DNA of 64,000 nt from Stutzerimonas stutzeri (GCF_002909485.1 NZ_PPXG01000008.1:62001-126000), one strand, 5' to 3'; positions 8,959 to 19,956 are shown, counted from the first letter of the stretch. Numbers and translations: made by a program. Notes: a model not told the origin generated them from the letters alone.

Positions 8959-10366
8959 TTACTGCCCGAGCAGCCCGGCGTTCTGCACCGAGCCGAAGGC
9001 GAAGCCCATGAACTCCTGCACGCTCATTTCGCGGCCGTTGAAGGTCACCCGGTTGTCGGCGTAATGCAGCGAGCTGACCAGACGTTCACCTTCCAGGCGC
9101 GACCAGCCGGTGTCCAGCGCCATGCCGCTGAACAGCTCGGTGGCGGCTTCGGTTTCCTGCTGCAGTGCCGCCGGGTCGAGCTGACCGTCGCGCGATTCGT
9201 TCTGCGCAACCAGCCCGGCAATGTCACGCACCAGGCCCTTGTCGACAGCGGCTTCGGCTTTGAGCGAGGCGAGCATGCTGGTGATCATCGCATCCGGGGT
9301 GAAAGCCTCTGCGCTCGGGGACTGCAGGTCGAGCACGATGGACAGGCTGGCGGCGCCGTGGGCGGTTTCGAAGCCGAACTCGTCAAGGGCCAGGGTGGGT
9401 TTGTGTTCGAGCAGCTCCAAGGCATGCGCCTGCAGTTCCTGCTGCTGGGCGTCGGTCATGCCGGCGAAGGATTCCTGCGGGGTGGCGCTGCTGTCGAGGA
9501 TTTCCTTGTAGCTCGCGACCAGCGCGTTGAGGCTGCTTTCCTCGAGGTTGCGCAGGCTGAAAGCGAGGGCAAGGTTGCGGAACGTCTGGCCTTTGGCGCT
9601 GACCTCGCCGATGCGGTAGGCGATGGACTGGTCAAGACCACGGCTGCCGCGGCTCAGCACTTCGTCGACGGAGGCGTTCTGGATGACCACGGCCGGATCG
9701 TCGCCAATGCGAATTTCCATGCGTTCGAGGGTGAGCGCGGAGGGACCAAAGCCGATGCCATTGGCATAGTCATGCTTGTCGGCGGTCAGGCCGATGCCGC
9801 TCAGTTTCGTGCGCACTGGCCTGCCGTCGCGTTGCAGGTCGAAATCAATTTCCGGCACCTGGCCGTCCATCCGTACGGCAGTGGCATCCTTATCCGCCTC
9901 GAAATTGACCGTGCCGGCCGCCGTCGTAGCCAATGGTGACGTCACCCACCAGCGGCGTCTCACCAGCGGCGGCATCGAACAGCTTCTGCGTCAGCGGTGT
10001 GCGTTCGAGCTCGAAGCGGCTCTGCGCGGCGACCGGCATCAATTGGCCGCGAGCCAGACGCGAGATGGGAAACGGGCCATGTTCGAGGTGATCGTTAAAC
10101 AGCAGCGTGTACTGGCGGTCGTTGCCTTCGTCATCCGGCACGTTGATGTCGACTTGGTAGCGCGCAGCGCTGGACAGCAGGCCGCGCTCGAAGCTGAGCA
10201 GGGTGACGCTGGTGTCGGCACCGGCGCCGATCCCCATCTCGCGCAACTTGAGGTTGGCCTGATCGACGGCATCACGGGCGGTCGATTCGACCTGGGTGCT
10301 GGTGTAGAAGGTGGCGGCCCCGAAAATGGCCAGGGGTACGGCAACGGCGAGTGCGAGCTTTTTCAT
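8959..10366 (-). pseudogene. DUF945 (YdgA-like) protein with a one-base frameshift
   Basis: Two overlapping frames form one DUF945 protein of about 468 residues, near the family's usual length. The N-terminal frame begins MKKLALAVAVPLAIFGAATF (one membrane anchor or uncleaved signal), then LSFERGLLSSAARYQV and NDHLEHGPFPISRL, the DUF945 signature. It breaks near 9925-9935, after DVTIGYDGG; the other frame resumes at AGTVNFEADKD and runs to a C-terminus ending SVQNAGLLGQ. Dropping one G from the GGCGGCCGGC stretch restores GYDGAGTVNF. Members are periplasmic, inner-membrane-anchored proteins of unknown function. A sequencing error is as likely as a real mutation. Confidence 0.75.
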
Positions 10367-10550
10367 TGAAGCATCCTGTGCGGCGGCTGGGCAGACGTCC
10401 TGTCAGCCGGTGGTTGGCAAGCGGCGGCACTCTAACAGCGAGCACTGGCGGGCTCCAGTGCGCCCGGCAACGGAATAGGAAGGGTGAGAACGTGGCAACA
10501 GAATCGGGCGGGACGACGCGTGCTGCGCCTTCGCCGCCCTGCCTGCATTG

Positions 10551-10748
10551 TTACTGCGCGCTATTCGACTTGGGCATGGGCATGGCCACGCTGCTTTCTA
10601 CGCTGCCGGCCTCGGCATTGCCTTCCTTGTAGAAAGGCTCCATTTCCTCCCGGGCCTGTTGCCAGTGTTCGGTTTCCTTGCCTTCCGGCTGGCCTTCAGC
10701 TTCCCAGATCTCATACGCGCGCTGGCGAATTCGTTCGTCGACGTTCAT
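10551..10748 (-). CDS. DUF2934 domain protein
   Basis: A 65-residue protein starting at the ATG at 10746-10748 and preceded by an AGGAGG-type ribosome binding site. The first 35 residues (RIRQRAYEIWEAEGQPEGKE then EHWQQAREE) match the short DUF2934 domain, a helical motif seen in small soluble bacterial proteins of unknown function. The remainder is low-complexity. It stands alone between the DUF945 gene and the divergent pgm gene. Confidence 0.8.
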   Translation of the reverse strand: MNVDERIRQRAYEIWEAEGQPEGKETEHWQQAREEMEPFYKEGNAEAGSVESSVAMPMPKSNSAQ

Positions 10749-10996
10749 GTGTCAACCTCCTGGTGAGGGGCTCGCGGACGCGGGCCGCTAGGCAGTGGAA
10801 AGGGTGGCGCAGAGGAGGTTCCGGCGCGGCGACGAGTGCCCTAGGGTAAAACGTCGCAGGGTAGAAAAAGCCATCCATGGAACCGCCGCCGCTGAAGCGG
10901 TCGAAGCTCTGGATAAATGGCGCCGACTGGCGTTTCATTCGCTTCGCGCTGCGCCCGGCTGGGCCGGCGTACCGCCTTCTCGCACAGGACTGACCG

Positions 10997-12661
<1,665 letters not shown>

Positions 12662-12689
12662 AGGCAAGCCAATCCGCGTCCGCATTATT

Positions 12690-12750
12690 GGTGGGCTAAA
12701 GCCCACCCTACGGGTCGGTGCGGCGCTGTAGGGTGGGCTTCAGCCCACCG
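12690..12750. repeat. REP pair upstream of the RAYT gene
   Basis: Two facing REP elements: GGTGGGCTAAAGCCCACC with CTACGG (12690-12713), and TGTAGGGTGGGCTTCAGCCCACCG (12727-12750). Each forms an 8-bp hairpin and the pair is an inverted (BIME-like) arrangement. The same pair recurs just after the transposase gene at 13398-13485. Confidence 0.85.
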
Positions 12751-12846
12751 CTAAAAACTCGCAAGAGGTGAAATCCGCCACTTACCACGTAAGCGCAATT
12801 CGGTACGGTTTCGTATGTGACCGTTACAACAAGGCAAGGAGGCCTT

Positions 12847-13407
12847 ATGCCCAACTACCGACGCAGCCGGGCGGCAGGTGGTACCTGGTTTTTTACCGTG
12901 ACGTTGGCCGATAGGCGCTCGACCCTGCTGGTCGATGAGATCGACCGATTGCGCGCTGTTTATCGCGAGGCGCAGGTGCGACGGCCGTTTCGTACCGTCG
13001 CCATTTGCGTGCTTCCGGATCATGTGCATGCGATCTGGACACTGCCGGACGGCGACATCGATTACGCCGGGCGCTGGAGCCTGATCAAAAGCCAATTTTC
13101 CCGCCAAATGCCAAGCAGCACTCCACGGCCGAGCCAGTCGCGCAAGCGCGAAAAAGGCATCTGGCAAAGGCGCTATTGGGAGCACCAGATCCGCGACGAG
13201 GTGGACCTGCAACGGCATGTCGATTACCTGCACTACAACCCAGTCAAACACGGCTTGAGCACCAGCGTCGCGGGCTGGCCGTATTCGAGCTTCCACCGTT
13301 TCGTTCGCGGGGGTCTGTTGCCAGTGAATTGGGAAGCGACCACCCAGATCGGCTGGGCATGCTTGCTGGCGAGCGAAACTGAGACTGGTGCTGTGCTGGT
13401 GGGCTAA
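12847..13407 (+). CDS. rayT: REP-associated tyrosine transposase (RAYT)
   Basis: 186 residues from the ATG at 12847, preceded by AAGGAGG. It belongs to the Y1/HUH family related to IS200/IS605 TnpA: FTVTLADRRSTLL (strand 1), LPDHVHAIWTLPDGD with the HxH metal-binding pair, the charged IKSQFSR segment, RYWEHQIRDEVD, and HVDYLHYNPVKHGL with the catalytic tyrosine. RAYTs act on single-stranded REP hairpins and are domesticated, usually single copy. The gene sits exactly between two REP pairs, and its own stop codon (TAA, 13405-13407) lies inside the downstream REP, which is the usual layout for these elements. Confidence 0.9.
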   Translation: MPNYRRSRAAGGTWFFTVTLADRRSTLLVDEIDRLRAVYREAQVRRPFRTVAICVLPDHVHAIWTLPDGDIDYAGRWSLIKSQFSRQMPSSTPRPSQSRKREKGIWQRRYWEHQIRDEVDLQRHVDYLHYNPVKHGLSTSVAGWPYSSFHRFVRGGLLPVNWEATTQIGWACLLASETETGAVLVG

Positions 13408-13485
13408 AGCCCACCCTACGGGTCCCGATGCATCGCCTAGCCACGCGGGTTAGCACGACCTTGTAGGGTGGGCTTCAGCCCACCG
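13398..13485. repeat. REP pair downstream of the RAYT gene
   Basis: Mirror of the upstream pair: GGTGGGCTAAAGCCCACC with CTACGG at 13398-13421 and TTGTAGGGTGGGCTTCAGCC with CACCG at 13461-13485. The first element overlaps the last four codons of the transposase gene. Spacer about 40 bases. Confidence 0.85.
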
Positions 13486-13556
13486 ATGACGCTACCAGGC
13501 CGGACCTCTGGAAAACGCTCTACACTCGAAGCGTCCTGTCATTCCGGAGTAAAGCC

Positions 13557-13982
13557 GTGACACTTGCGCCCTTTCATCTCGCCATTCCCGTTTACGATCT
13601 GGCCGCCGCCCGCGCCTTCTATGGCGAGCTGTTCGGTTGCCCTGAGGGGCGCAGCAGCGAGCATTGGGTGGATTTCGATTTCTTCGGCCATCAGCTGGTG
13701 ATCCACGAAGCACCGAAGATGGCGCATCAGGAAGCGGCACACAGCAACCCGGTGGACGGCCATGACGTACCGGTACCCCATTTCGGCGTGATCCTCGGTT
13801 GGGATACCTGGGAGGCGCTGGCCGAACGGCTTAAGGCGCGCAATACGCGTTTCGTCATCGAGCCATACGTGCGCTTTCAGGGCCAGGTCGGCGAGCAGGC
13901 CACGATGTTCCTGCTCGACCCCTGCGGCAACGCGCTGGAGTTCAAGGCGTTCAAGGACATCGGCCAGCTGTTCGCCAAGTGA
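13557..13982 (+). CDS. VOC family protein (glyoxalase-like)
   Basis: 141 residues starting at a GTG (13557) with CGGAG upstream. [20 protein letters not shown] is the first VOC module with its metal-ligand histidine; [18 protein letters not shown] follows; the second module has [18 protein letters not shown] and ends [18 protein letters not shown], with the C-terminal glutamate ligand. Likely a metal-dependent dioxygenase, lyase or isomerase of unknown substrate. Convergent with the gamma-carbonic anhydrase gene, 6 bases away. Confidence 0.85.
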   Translation: MTLAPFHLAIPVYDLAAARAFYGELFGCPEGRSSEHWVDFDFFGHQLVIHEAPKMAHQEAAHSNPVDGHDVPVPHFGVILGWDTWEALAERLKARNTRFVIEPYVRFQGQVGEQATMFLLDPCGNALEFKAFKDIGQLFAK

Positions 13983-13988
13983 GCGGGA

Positions 13989-14525
13989 TCAGCCGCGCTC
14001 GGCGATGTGCTGATCCTTGAGCTTCACGTAGTTGCCGGCGGTGTAGCTGAAGAAGCTGAGCTCCTTGTCGGTCAGTGGCCGGGCCTGCTTTACCGGGCTG
14101 CCAACGTAGAGATAGCCGCTTTCCAACGTCTTGCCCGGCGGCACCAGGCTGCCGGCGCCGATAATCACTTCATCCTCGACCACCGCGCCGTCCATCACGA
14201 TCGAGCCCATGCCGACCAGGATGCGGCTGCCCAGGGTGCAGCCGTGCAGCGTGACCTTGTGCCCGACGGTGACTTCGTCGCCGATGGTCAGCGGGAAGCC
14301 GTCGGGGTTGTAAGGGCCAGCGTGGGTGATGTGCAGGACGCTGCCGTCCTGGATGCTGCTGCGCGCACCGATGCGGATGCGGTGCATGTCGCCGCGGATC
14401 ACGGTGAGCGGCCACACCGAGCTGTCTTCACCAATCTCGATATCGCCAATCAGAACGGCGCTGGGATCGACGAATACGCGCTGGCCGAGCCTTGGGGTGT
14501 GGTTCTGGTAGGTACGGATGCTCAT
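13989..14525 (-). CDS. Gamma-class carbonic anhydrase family protein
   Basis: 178 residues from the ATG at 14523-14525, chosen for its AGGAGA site 7 bases upstream; the longer frame has none. Left-handed beta-helix hexapeptide repeats dominate: VFVDPSAVLIGDIEIGEDSS, VWPLTVIRGDMHRIRIGARS, VLHITHAGPY, and VGHKVTLHGCTLGSRILVGM. The zinc ligands of gamma-carbonic anhydrases are present as the His in VLHITH and the His pair in TVGHKVTLHG. Members (YrdA, PaaY, CaiE relatives) hydrate CO2 or have unproven activity. Single gene. Confidence 0.9.
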   Translation of the reverse strand: MSIRTYQNHTPRLGQRVFVDPSAVLIGDIEIGEDSSVWPLTVIRGDMHRIRIGARSSIQDGSVLHITHAGPYNPDGFPLTIGDEVTVGHKVTLHGCTLGSRILVGMGSIVMDGAVVEDEVIIGAGSLVPPGKTLESGYLYVGSPVKQARPLTDKELSFFSYTAGNYVKLKDQHIAERG

Positions 14526-14571
14526 CGGGTCTCCTGACGTGGTGGTGAATGGTGGTTCGCTTTGGCCGCCC

Positions 14572-15387
14572 CTATGGATTGTCCATGCCTGGCGAGCCCG
14601 AGCGGAAGAACTCGCCCGGCGTTGCGCCAAACTGTTCGCGGAAGGCCGCAATAAAAGCTGAAAGTGATTCGTAACCGCAGCCCAGCGCCACGTCAGTAAC
14701 GCGCTCGCCGCGCTCCAATGCCGGCAAGGCGCTGAGCAGGCGCAGGCGTTGCCGCCAGGCGCGGAAGGTCAGCCCGGTTTCGCGCATGAACAGCCGGCTC
14801 AGGGTGCGTTCGGAAAGCCCCAGCGTCTGGCTCCAGTCCACCAGTCGCTCGCGTGAATCGGGACGCGCCTGCAGCCTGCGGCACAACTGGCGCAGGCGTG
14901 GCTCGGCCGGCAATGGCAGCACCAGTTCGACCTCCGGTGCGCTGCCGAGCTGATCCAGCAGAACCTGCACCAGGCGGCCTTCCGGGCCTCTCTCCGCGTA
15001 GGCTTCGGGCAGTGTACTGAATTGCTGGATCAATTCGCGCAGCAGCGGGCTGACCTGCAGCACGCGGCAGCGCTCGGGTGCATCGCCAGCCACGCTGCGG
15101 TCGATGTACAGGCTGCGGATGCAGGTATCCGGGGCGCAGAACACCTGATGGGTAATTCCCGCGGGAATCCACACGGCGCGCAGCGGCGGCGCAATGAAAC
15201 GCCCGCGGTCGGTACGCACCTCGAGTACACCTGCCACAGCGTGGGACAGCTGTATCCAGGGATGACTGTGGCGATAGCCGAGCTTGAGATTGGGCGGCGA
15301 GTCGAGCTGGCCATAGACGGGCCTTGGCAGCTGCCGGAGCTCGTTGAGGCGCGCAAGCAATACAGCTTCTTGTCCGGTTGGCGACAT
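14572..15387 (-). CDS. AraC family transcriptional regulator
   Basis: 271 residues from the ATG at 15385-15387 (MSPTGQEAVLLARLNEL); a much longer frame continues upstream but overlaps the transporter gene on the other strand and has no domain. N-terminal cupin-type sensor (YRHSHPWIQLSHAVAGVLEV, then WIPAGITHQVFCAP), C-terminal double helix-turn-helix of AraC type (TLGLSERTLSRLFMRETGL, then VTDVALGCGYESLSAFIAAF). It is divergent from the SBF-like transporter gene with an 84-base gap, so it probably controls that gene. The ligand is unknown. Confidence 0.9.
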   Translation of the reverse strand: MSPTGQEAVLLARLNELRQLPRPVYGQLDSPPNLKLGYRHSHPWIQLSHAVAGVLEVRTDRGRFIAPPLRAVWIPAGITHQVFCAPDTCIRSLYIDRSVAGDAPERCRVLQVSPLLRELIQQFSTLPEAYAERGPEGRLVQVLLDQLGSAPEVELVLPLPAEPRLRQLCRRLQARPDSRERLVDWSQTLGLSERTLSRLFMRETGLTFRAWRQRLRLLSALPALERGERVTDVALGCGYESLSAFIAAFREQFGATPGEFFRSGSPGMDNP

Positions 15388-15471
15388 TTCATGCCTGCTT
15401 GGCGTTAGTCGGAAGATGCTGGTCACGATAAGGTCGCCGCCTGTTGCCCGCAAGTACAAGGATTTCCCGCC

Positions 15472-16470
15472 ATGGCCCATCTGCGCCTGTTGTTCGATAA
15501 CTTTACTCTCGCCCTGCTGGCGGTCATCGCCATTGCCACTTTCCTGCCCTGCGAAGGTCAGGGCGCGGTGATCTTCGGCTGGGCCACGACGCTGGCCATC
15601 GCCCTGCTGTTCTTCATGCACGGCGCCAAGCTGTCGCGCGAAGCCATCCTGACCGGAGCCGGCCACTGGCGCCTGCATCTGCTGGTGTTCGGCTGCACCT
15701 TCGTGATGTTTCCGCTGCTGGGGCTGGCACTCAAGCCGCTGCTGACACCCATGGTGGGTAACGAGCTTTACCTGGGCATTCTCTACCTTTGTGCCCTGCC
15801 CGCCACTGTGCAGTCGGCCATCGCCTTCACCTCGCTGGCGCGTGGCAACATCCCGGCTGCGATCTGCAGTGCGGCGGCGTCCAGCCTGCTCGGCATCTTC
15901 CTCACGCCGGTACTGGTGATGTTGCTGCTGGGTGTGGAAGGTGAAGCCGGATCGACGCTGGATTCCATCGGCAAGATCGTGCTGCAACTGCTGGTGCCCT
16001 TCATCGCCGGGCAGTTTGCGCGGCGATGGATCGGCGCCTGGGTGACGCGCAACAAGGGCTGGCTGAAATCCGTCGACCAAGGTTCCATCCTGCTGGTGGT
16101 CTATACCGCCTTCAGCGACGCGGTGGTCGAGGGGCTGTGGCAGCTCATCCCACTGTCGCGACTGGTTGCACTGACGCTGGTCTGCTGTGCCCTGCTGGCA
16201 CTCGTGCTCTGGCTGACGCACTGGCTTGCCAGCCGGCTGGGCTTCAACCTCGAAGACCGCATCACCATTCTCTTCGCCGGCTCGAAGAAGAGCCTGGCCA
16301 CCGGCGTGCCTATGGCCCAGGTGCTTTTCGCCAGCAGTGCCGTGGGGATGATCATCCTGCCGCTGATGATCTTCCACCAGATTCAGCTGATGGTCTGCGC
16401 GGTGCTCGCCCAGCGTTATGCACAGCGTGATGAGGAACCGAAGCAGGTTTCCGAAGCCGCTGCGTCATAG
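15472..16470 (+). CDS. Bile acid:sodium symporter (SBF-like, YfeH type) transporter
   Basis: 332 residues with about ten hydrophobic helices. Family features include FFMHGAKLSREAI after helix 2, LPATVQSAIAFTSLARGN (the conserved crossing-helix region) and FAGSKKSLATGVPMAQVLF (the second crossing helix). This is the DUF4137/SBF-like branch of the bile acid:Na+ symporter superfamily, whose bacterial substrates are mostly unknown. Start ATG at 15472. Divergent from an AraC-type regulator, which likely regulates it. Confidence 0.88.
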   Translation: MAHLRLLFDNFTLALLAVIAIATFLPCEGQGAVIFGWATTLAIALLFFMHGAKLSREAILTGAGHWRLHLLVFGCTFVMFPLLGLALKPLLTPMVGNELYLGILYLCALPATVQSAIAFTSLARGNIPAAICSAAASSLLGIFLTPVLVMLLLGVEGEAGSTLDSIGKIVLQLLVPFIAGQFARRWIGAWVTRNKGWLKSVDQGSILLVVYTAFSDAVVEGLWQLIPLSRLVALTLVCCALLALVLWLTHWLASRLGFNLEDRITILFAGSKKSLATGVPMAQVLFASSAVGMIILPLMIFHQIQLMVCAVLAQRYAQRDEEPKQVSEAAAS

Positions 16471-16563
16471 GTATAGGGAAGCGCTATCGGTCCGATTCCA
16501 AGCTGCGCGGTCAGGCATTTGTCTTTAACATGCCGGGGGTATCCATCAGAAAGGGCCAATGCC

Positions 16564-18615
16564 GTGACCGCCAACAATCCGCTGCTTCGCGATTTCGACC
16601 TGCCGCCCTATTCCGAGATCCGCCCGGAGCATGTCGAGCCGGCCATCGATACCATCCTCGGTGATAACCGCGTGGCGATCCAGGAGCTGCTCAGCCGCCC
16701 GGCCGAGAGCCTCGATTGGCAGACTCTGGTGGTTGGTCTGGATGAGCTGAACGATCGCCTGGGCCGCGCCTGGGGCCCGGTCGGCCATCTGAACTCGGTG
16801 TGCAACAGCCCGGAGCTGCGTACCGCCTATGAGGCCTGCCTGCCCAAGCTGTCGGCGTACTACACCGAACTGGGGCAGAACCGCGCGCTGTTCGAGGCCT
16901 ATCAAGCGCTGGCCAATAACCCGCAGGCAGGCACCTACGAGGTCGCGCAGAAGACCATCCTCGAGCATTCGCTGCGTGACTTCCGCCTGTCCGGCATCGA
17001 CTTGCCGCCGGTCGAGCAGCAGCGCTTCGGTGCCATCCAGATGAAGCTCGCCGAACTCGGCAGCAAGTTCTCCAACCAGCTGCTGGATGCCACCCAGGGC
17101 TGGACCCGTCACGTCACTGACGAAGCGGTATTGGCCGGCATCACCGATTCAGCCAAGGCCCAGATGGCTGAGGCGGCCAAGGCCAAAGGCCTCGACGGTT
17201 GGCTGATCACCCTGGAATTCCCCAGCTACTACGCAGTGATGACCTATGCCGACAACCGCGACCTGCGCGAGGATGTCTACACCGCCTACTGCACCCGCGC
17301 GTCGGACCAGGGCCCGAATGCCGGACAGTTCGACAACGGCCCGGTGATGGCCGAGATCCTCGATCTGCGCCACGAGCTGGCCGCGCTGCTCGGCTACGGC
17401 AACTTCGCCGAGCTGTCGCTGGCGACCAAGATGGCCGAATCCACCGAGCAGGTGCTGAGCTTCCTGCGCGACCTGGCCGTGCGCAGCAAACCGTTCGCCG
17501 AGCGCGATCTGGCCGAGCTGCGCGCGTTCGCTGCGGAGCAGGGCCTGAACGATCTGCAGAGCTGGGACCTCGGCTACTACGCCGAGAAGCTACGCCAGCA
17601 GCGCTACAGCCTGAACCAGGAAGAGCTGCGCGCCTACTTCCCGATCGACAAGGTGCTGTCCGGGCTGTTCAGCATCGTCCAGCGCCTGTACGGCATCGAG
17701 ATTCACGAGCTGGAAGGCTTCGATGGCTGGCATCCTGAGGTACGCCTGTTCGAGATCACCGAGAACGGTCAGCACGTCGGGCGCTTCTTCTTCGATCTCT
17801 ATGCGCGGCCGAACAAGCGTGGCGGCGCGTGGATGGACGGCGCCCGCGACAAGCGCCGCACTGCCCTCGGCACGCTGCAGACGCCGGTGGCCAACCTGGT
17901 CTGCAACTTCACCCCGCCGGTGGGCGAGCGCCCGGCACTGCTGACTCACGATGAAGTCACCACGCTGTTCCACGAGTTCGGCCATGGCCTGCATCACCTG
18001 CTGACCCAGGTCGAGCACGCCGGTGCCTCGGGCATCAATGGCGTGGCCTGGGACGCGGTGGAGCTGCCGAGCCAGTTCATGGAAAACTGGTGCTGGGACC
18101 CCGAGGGCCTGGCGCTGATCTCCGGCCACTACCAGACCGGCGAGCGCCTGCCGCAGGACAAGCTGGACATGATGCTGGCGGCGAAGAACTTCCAGTCCGG
18201 CATGGTGATGGCGCGCCAACTGGAGTTCTCGCTGTTCGACTTCGAACTGCACGCCACCCACGGCGATGGCCGCGGCGTACTGGAAGTACTCGAACACATT
18301 CGCGACGAGGTTTCGGTTATGCGGCCGCCGGCCTACAACCGCTTCCCCAACAGTTTTGCGCACATCTTCTCTGGCGGGTACGCAGCCGGTTACTACAGCT
18401 ACAAGTGGGCCGAGGTGCTGTCGTCCGACGCCTTCTCGCGCTTCGAGGAAGAAGGCGTGTTCAACTCCGAGACCGGTCGTGCCTTCCGCAACGCCATCCT
18501 GGCCCGTGGCGGCTCCCAGGAGCCGATGGTACTGTTTGTCGATTTTCGAGGCCGCGAGCCGTCCATTGACGCCCTGCTGCGCCACCTCGGACTGGTAGCG
18601 GAGGCCGCGGCATGA
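16564..18615 (+). CDS. prlC: Oligopeptidase A (M3 metallopeptidase)
   Basis: 683 residues, close to E. coli PrlC (680). I place the start at the GTG at 16564 (reading VTANNPLLRDFDLPPYSEI), because the residues before it are unlike the family. The zinc site is TLFHEFGHGLHHLL (H470 and H474), with the third ligand glutamate downstream in GINGVAWDAVELPSQFMENW. It is a cytoplasmic endopeptidase that degrades short peptides, including cleaved signal peptides. The stop overlaps the yheV start by 4 bases, so the two are translationally coupled. Confidence 0.95.
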   Translation: MTANNPLLRDFDLPPYSEIRPEHVEPAIDTILGDNRVAIQELLSRPAESLDWQTLVVGLDELNDRLGRAWGPVGHLNSVCNSPELRTAYEACLPKLSAYYTELGQNRALFEAYQALANNPQAGTYEVAQKTILEHSLRDFRLSGIDLPPVEQQRFGAIQMKLAELGSKFSNQLLDATQGWTRHVTDEAVLAGITDSAKAQMAEAAKAKGLDGWLITLEFPSYYAVMTYADNRDLREDVYTAYCTRASDQGPNAGQFDNGPVMAEILDLRHELAALLGYGNFAELSLATKMAESTEQVLSFLRDLAVRSKPFAERDLAELRAFAAEQGLNDLQSWDLGYYAEKLRQQRYSLNQEELRAYFPIDKVLSGLFSIVQRLYGIEIHELEGFDGWHPEVRLFEITENGQHVGRFFFDLYARPNKRGGAWMDGARDKRRTALGTLQTPVANLVCNFTPPVGERPALLTHDEVTTLFHEFGHGLHHLLTQVEHAGASGINGVAWDAVELPSQFMENWCWDPEGLALISGHYQTGERLPQDKLDMMLAAKNFQSGMVMARQLEFSLFDFELHATHGDGRGVLEVLEHIRDEVSVMRPPAYNRFPNSFAHIFSGGYAAGYYSYKWAEVLSSDAFSRFEEEGVFNSETGRAFRNAILARGGSQEPMVLFVDFRGREPSIDALLRHLGLVAEAAA

Positions 18616-18890
18616 ACGACGAAGTAACCCCTGTCATCACCAAACGCTTCATTGCCGGGGCCGTGTGCCCCGCGTGCAGTGGCACGGACTGCATCAAGAT
18701 GTGGGACGTCGACGGCGTGCCGCATCGCGAGTGCATCGACTGCGGCTACGCCGACACCCTCAATGCTCAGGGCCAGTCGGTGCCGATGGAGTTGGGCACG
18801 CGGGTCAACAAGGTCCAGCCCAAACCGGCCAATCCACAGGTGCAGTCGGTGCAATTCTTCCCCAACCCCAAGCTGAAAAAGCCGGAGTAA
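18612..18890 (+). CDS. yheV: YheV-type small zinc-ribbon protein
   Basis: 92 residues, start ATG at 18612 overlapping the prlC stop (ATGA). ITKRFIAGAVCPACSGTDCI, then HRECIDCGYAD, supplies two CxxC-type pairs that would form a zinc ribbon. The tail VQSVQFFPNPKLKKPE is typical of YheV. Linked to prlC in many gammaproteobacteria; molecular role unknown. Confidence 0.9.
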   Translation: MNDEVTPVITKRFIAGAVCPACSGTDCIKMWDVDGVPHRECIDCGYADTLNAQGQSVPMELGTRVNKVQPKPANPQVQSVQFFPNPKLKKPE

Positions 18891-18895
18891 CCGCC

Positions 18896-19672
18896 GTGCT
18901 GCACCTGACCTGCGGCGACCTGGCTGGCGACAGTGTCCGAGCGCTGCTGGCCGAGCATGAGCACCATGCGCAGGTGCGGGTGTTACGCGATGACCTGGCC
19001 GTGGGACTGCTGATTGACGTGGACCATGCGCCTTGCGCTGCTCGCGCAGCGTTCTGGGCGCAGGTCTGGCCGGACGAGGTGACGCCGCGCCCGGCGTTCG
19101 CCAGTGATCTGGCGGCTGATGCACTCTGGCTGGCCGAGCTATCCAACCACGTCCAGGCCGTGACCGTCTGGCACGGCGACAGCGCATCCGAGCAGCTACT
19201 GCTGGCACGGCTTGCGGCAGCGCTGCAGGGCTCAAGCTGCACGTTATACGAAGTTGTCTGCGGTACCGGTGATAGTAGCGTACGGCGGCGCAAGGCGGTG
19301 TCCATGCATTCGCCTGAAGCGTTGGCCGCGCTGTACAGGCCGCAGGACGTTTCAGCATCGCGCCAAACCGAGCTCACCGCGGCCTGGCATCAGCAATGCG
19401 CCGACCCACATGTCATTCGCCGCTGGCACGATGGGATCTTTCAGGGTGAAGACTATCGGAAAATTGATGCGGCGCTCGTCGCTGCCAGCCCCGCCGATTT
19501 CGGTCCGCTGGCGCGTGCAATGGCCGAGGTCATGCGCCATTGCGATGGTTTCTTCGCCACCGATTTCTTTCTCTACTGGCGCGCTCGCGAGCTGGCCGTT
19601 GCCGGGCAGCTGGATTTACAGGGCGATCCCGTAGCCGGCTATCGTGACCTGCAGGCGCGCCGCCTCGGCTAG
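18896..19672 (+). CDS. DUF1835 domain protein
   Basis: 258 residues from the GTG at 18896, five bases after the yheV stop, reading VLHLTCGDLAGDSVRALLAE, the opening strand and helix of DUF1835. RVLRDDLAVGLL and VTVWHGDSASEQLLLARLAA follow, as in the family, and a C-terminal DUF3658-like helical part (RWHDGIFQGEDYRKIDAALV) ends the protein. Function unknown. Likely third gene of the prlC operon. Its last seven codons are repeated 128 bases downstream in a local tandem duplication. Confidence 0.8.
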   Translation: MLHLTCGDLAGDSVRALLAEHEHHAQVRVLRDDLAVGLLIDVDHAPCAARAAFWAQVWPDEVTPRPAFASDLAADALWLAELSNHVQAVTVWHGDSASEQLLLARLAAALQGSSCTLYEVVCGTGDSSVRRRKAVSMHSPEALAALYRPQDVSASRQTELTAAWHQQCADPHVIRRWHDGIFQGEDYRKIDAALVAASPADFGPLARAMAEVMRHCDGFFATDFFLYWRARELAVAGQLDLQGDPVAGYRDLQARRLG

Positions 19673-19910
19673 AGGCGCTTGCTGTTAGAGAGAGCAGGCA
19701 TGCGGCCCGCATCGCCGCGAGGGCGCGCCTCCCACAGATTGTGGTGTGCACACGCTGCTTTGGTGGGAAGAGTGATCCGCAGGCGCGCCGCCTCGGCTAA
19801 AAGCTTGCTGTTCGAGGAGTGGGCAGGCCTACGGCCCGCTTCGTCGCAAGAGCGCGCCTCCCACAGGTTGTGGTGCACACACGCTGCTTTGGTGGGAGGC
19901 CCGCCCCCGG
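19651..19910. repeat. About 128-base imperfect tandem duplication with REP-like elements
   Basis: GCAGGCGCGCCGCCTCGGCT at 19651-19670 (the end of the DUF1835 gene) recurs at 19779-19798. Both are followed by CTTGCTGTT, a family-B REP-like core (GCGCGCCTCCCACAG, near 19725 and 19853) and GTGCACACACGCTGCTTTGG-like sequence (near 19747 and 19873). The unit has been copied once head to tail and has since diverged. The rest of the gap up to 19956 is GC-rich with no gene. Confidence 0.75.
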
Positions 19911-19956
19911 GGCGATGCTTTTGAGCTTCTCGCTGCTGCGGCGCCGATACGGCCTT

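Noticed and set aside
14572..16377. 601-codon minus-strand frame extending the AraC gene
   Set aside because: Only the part from 15387 downward is AraC-like. The rest is antisense to the SBF-like transporter.
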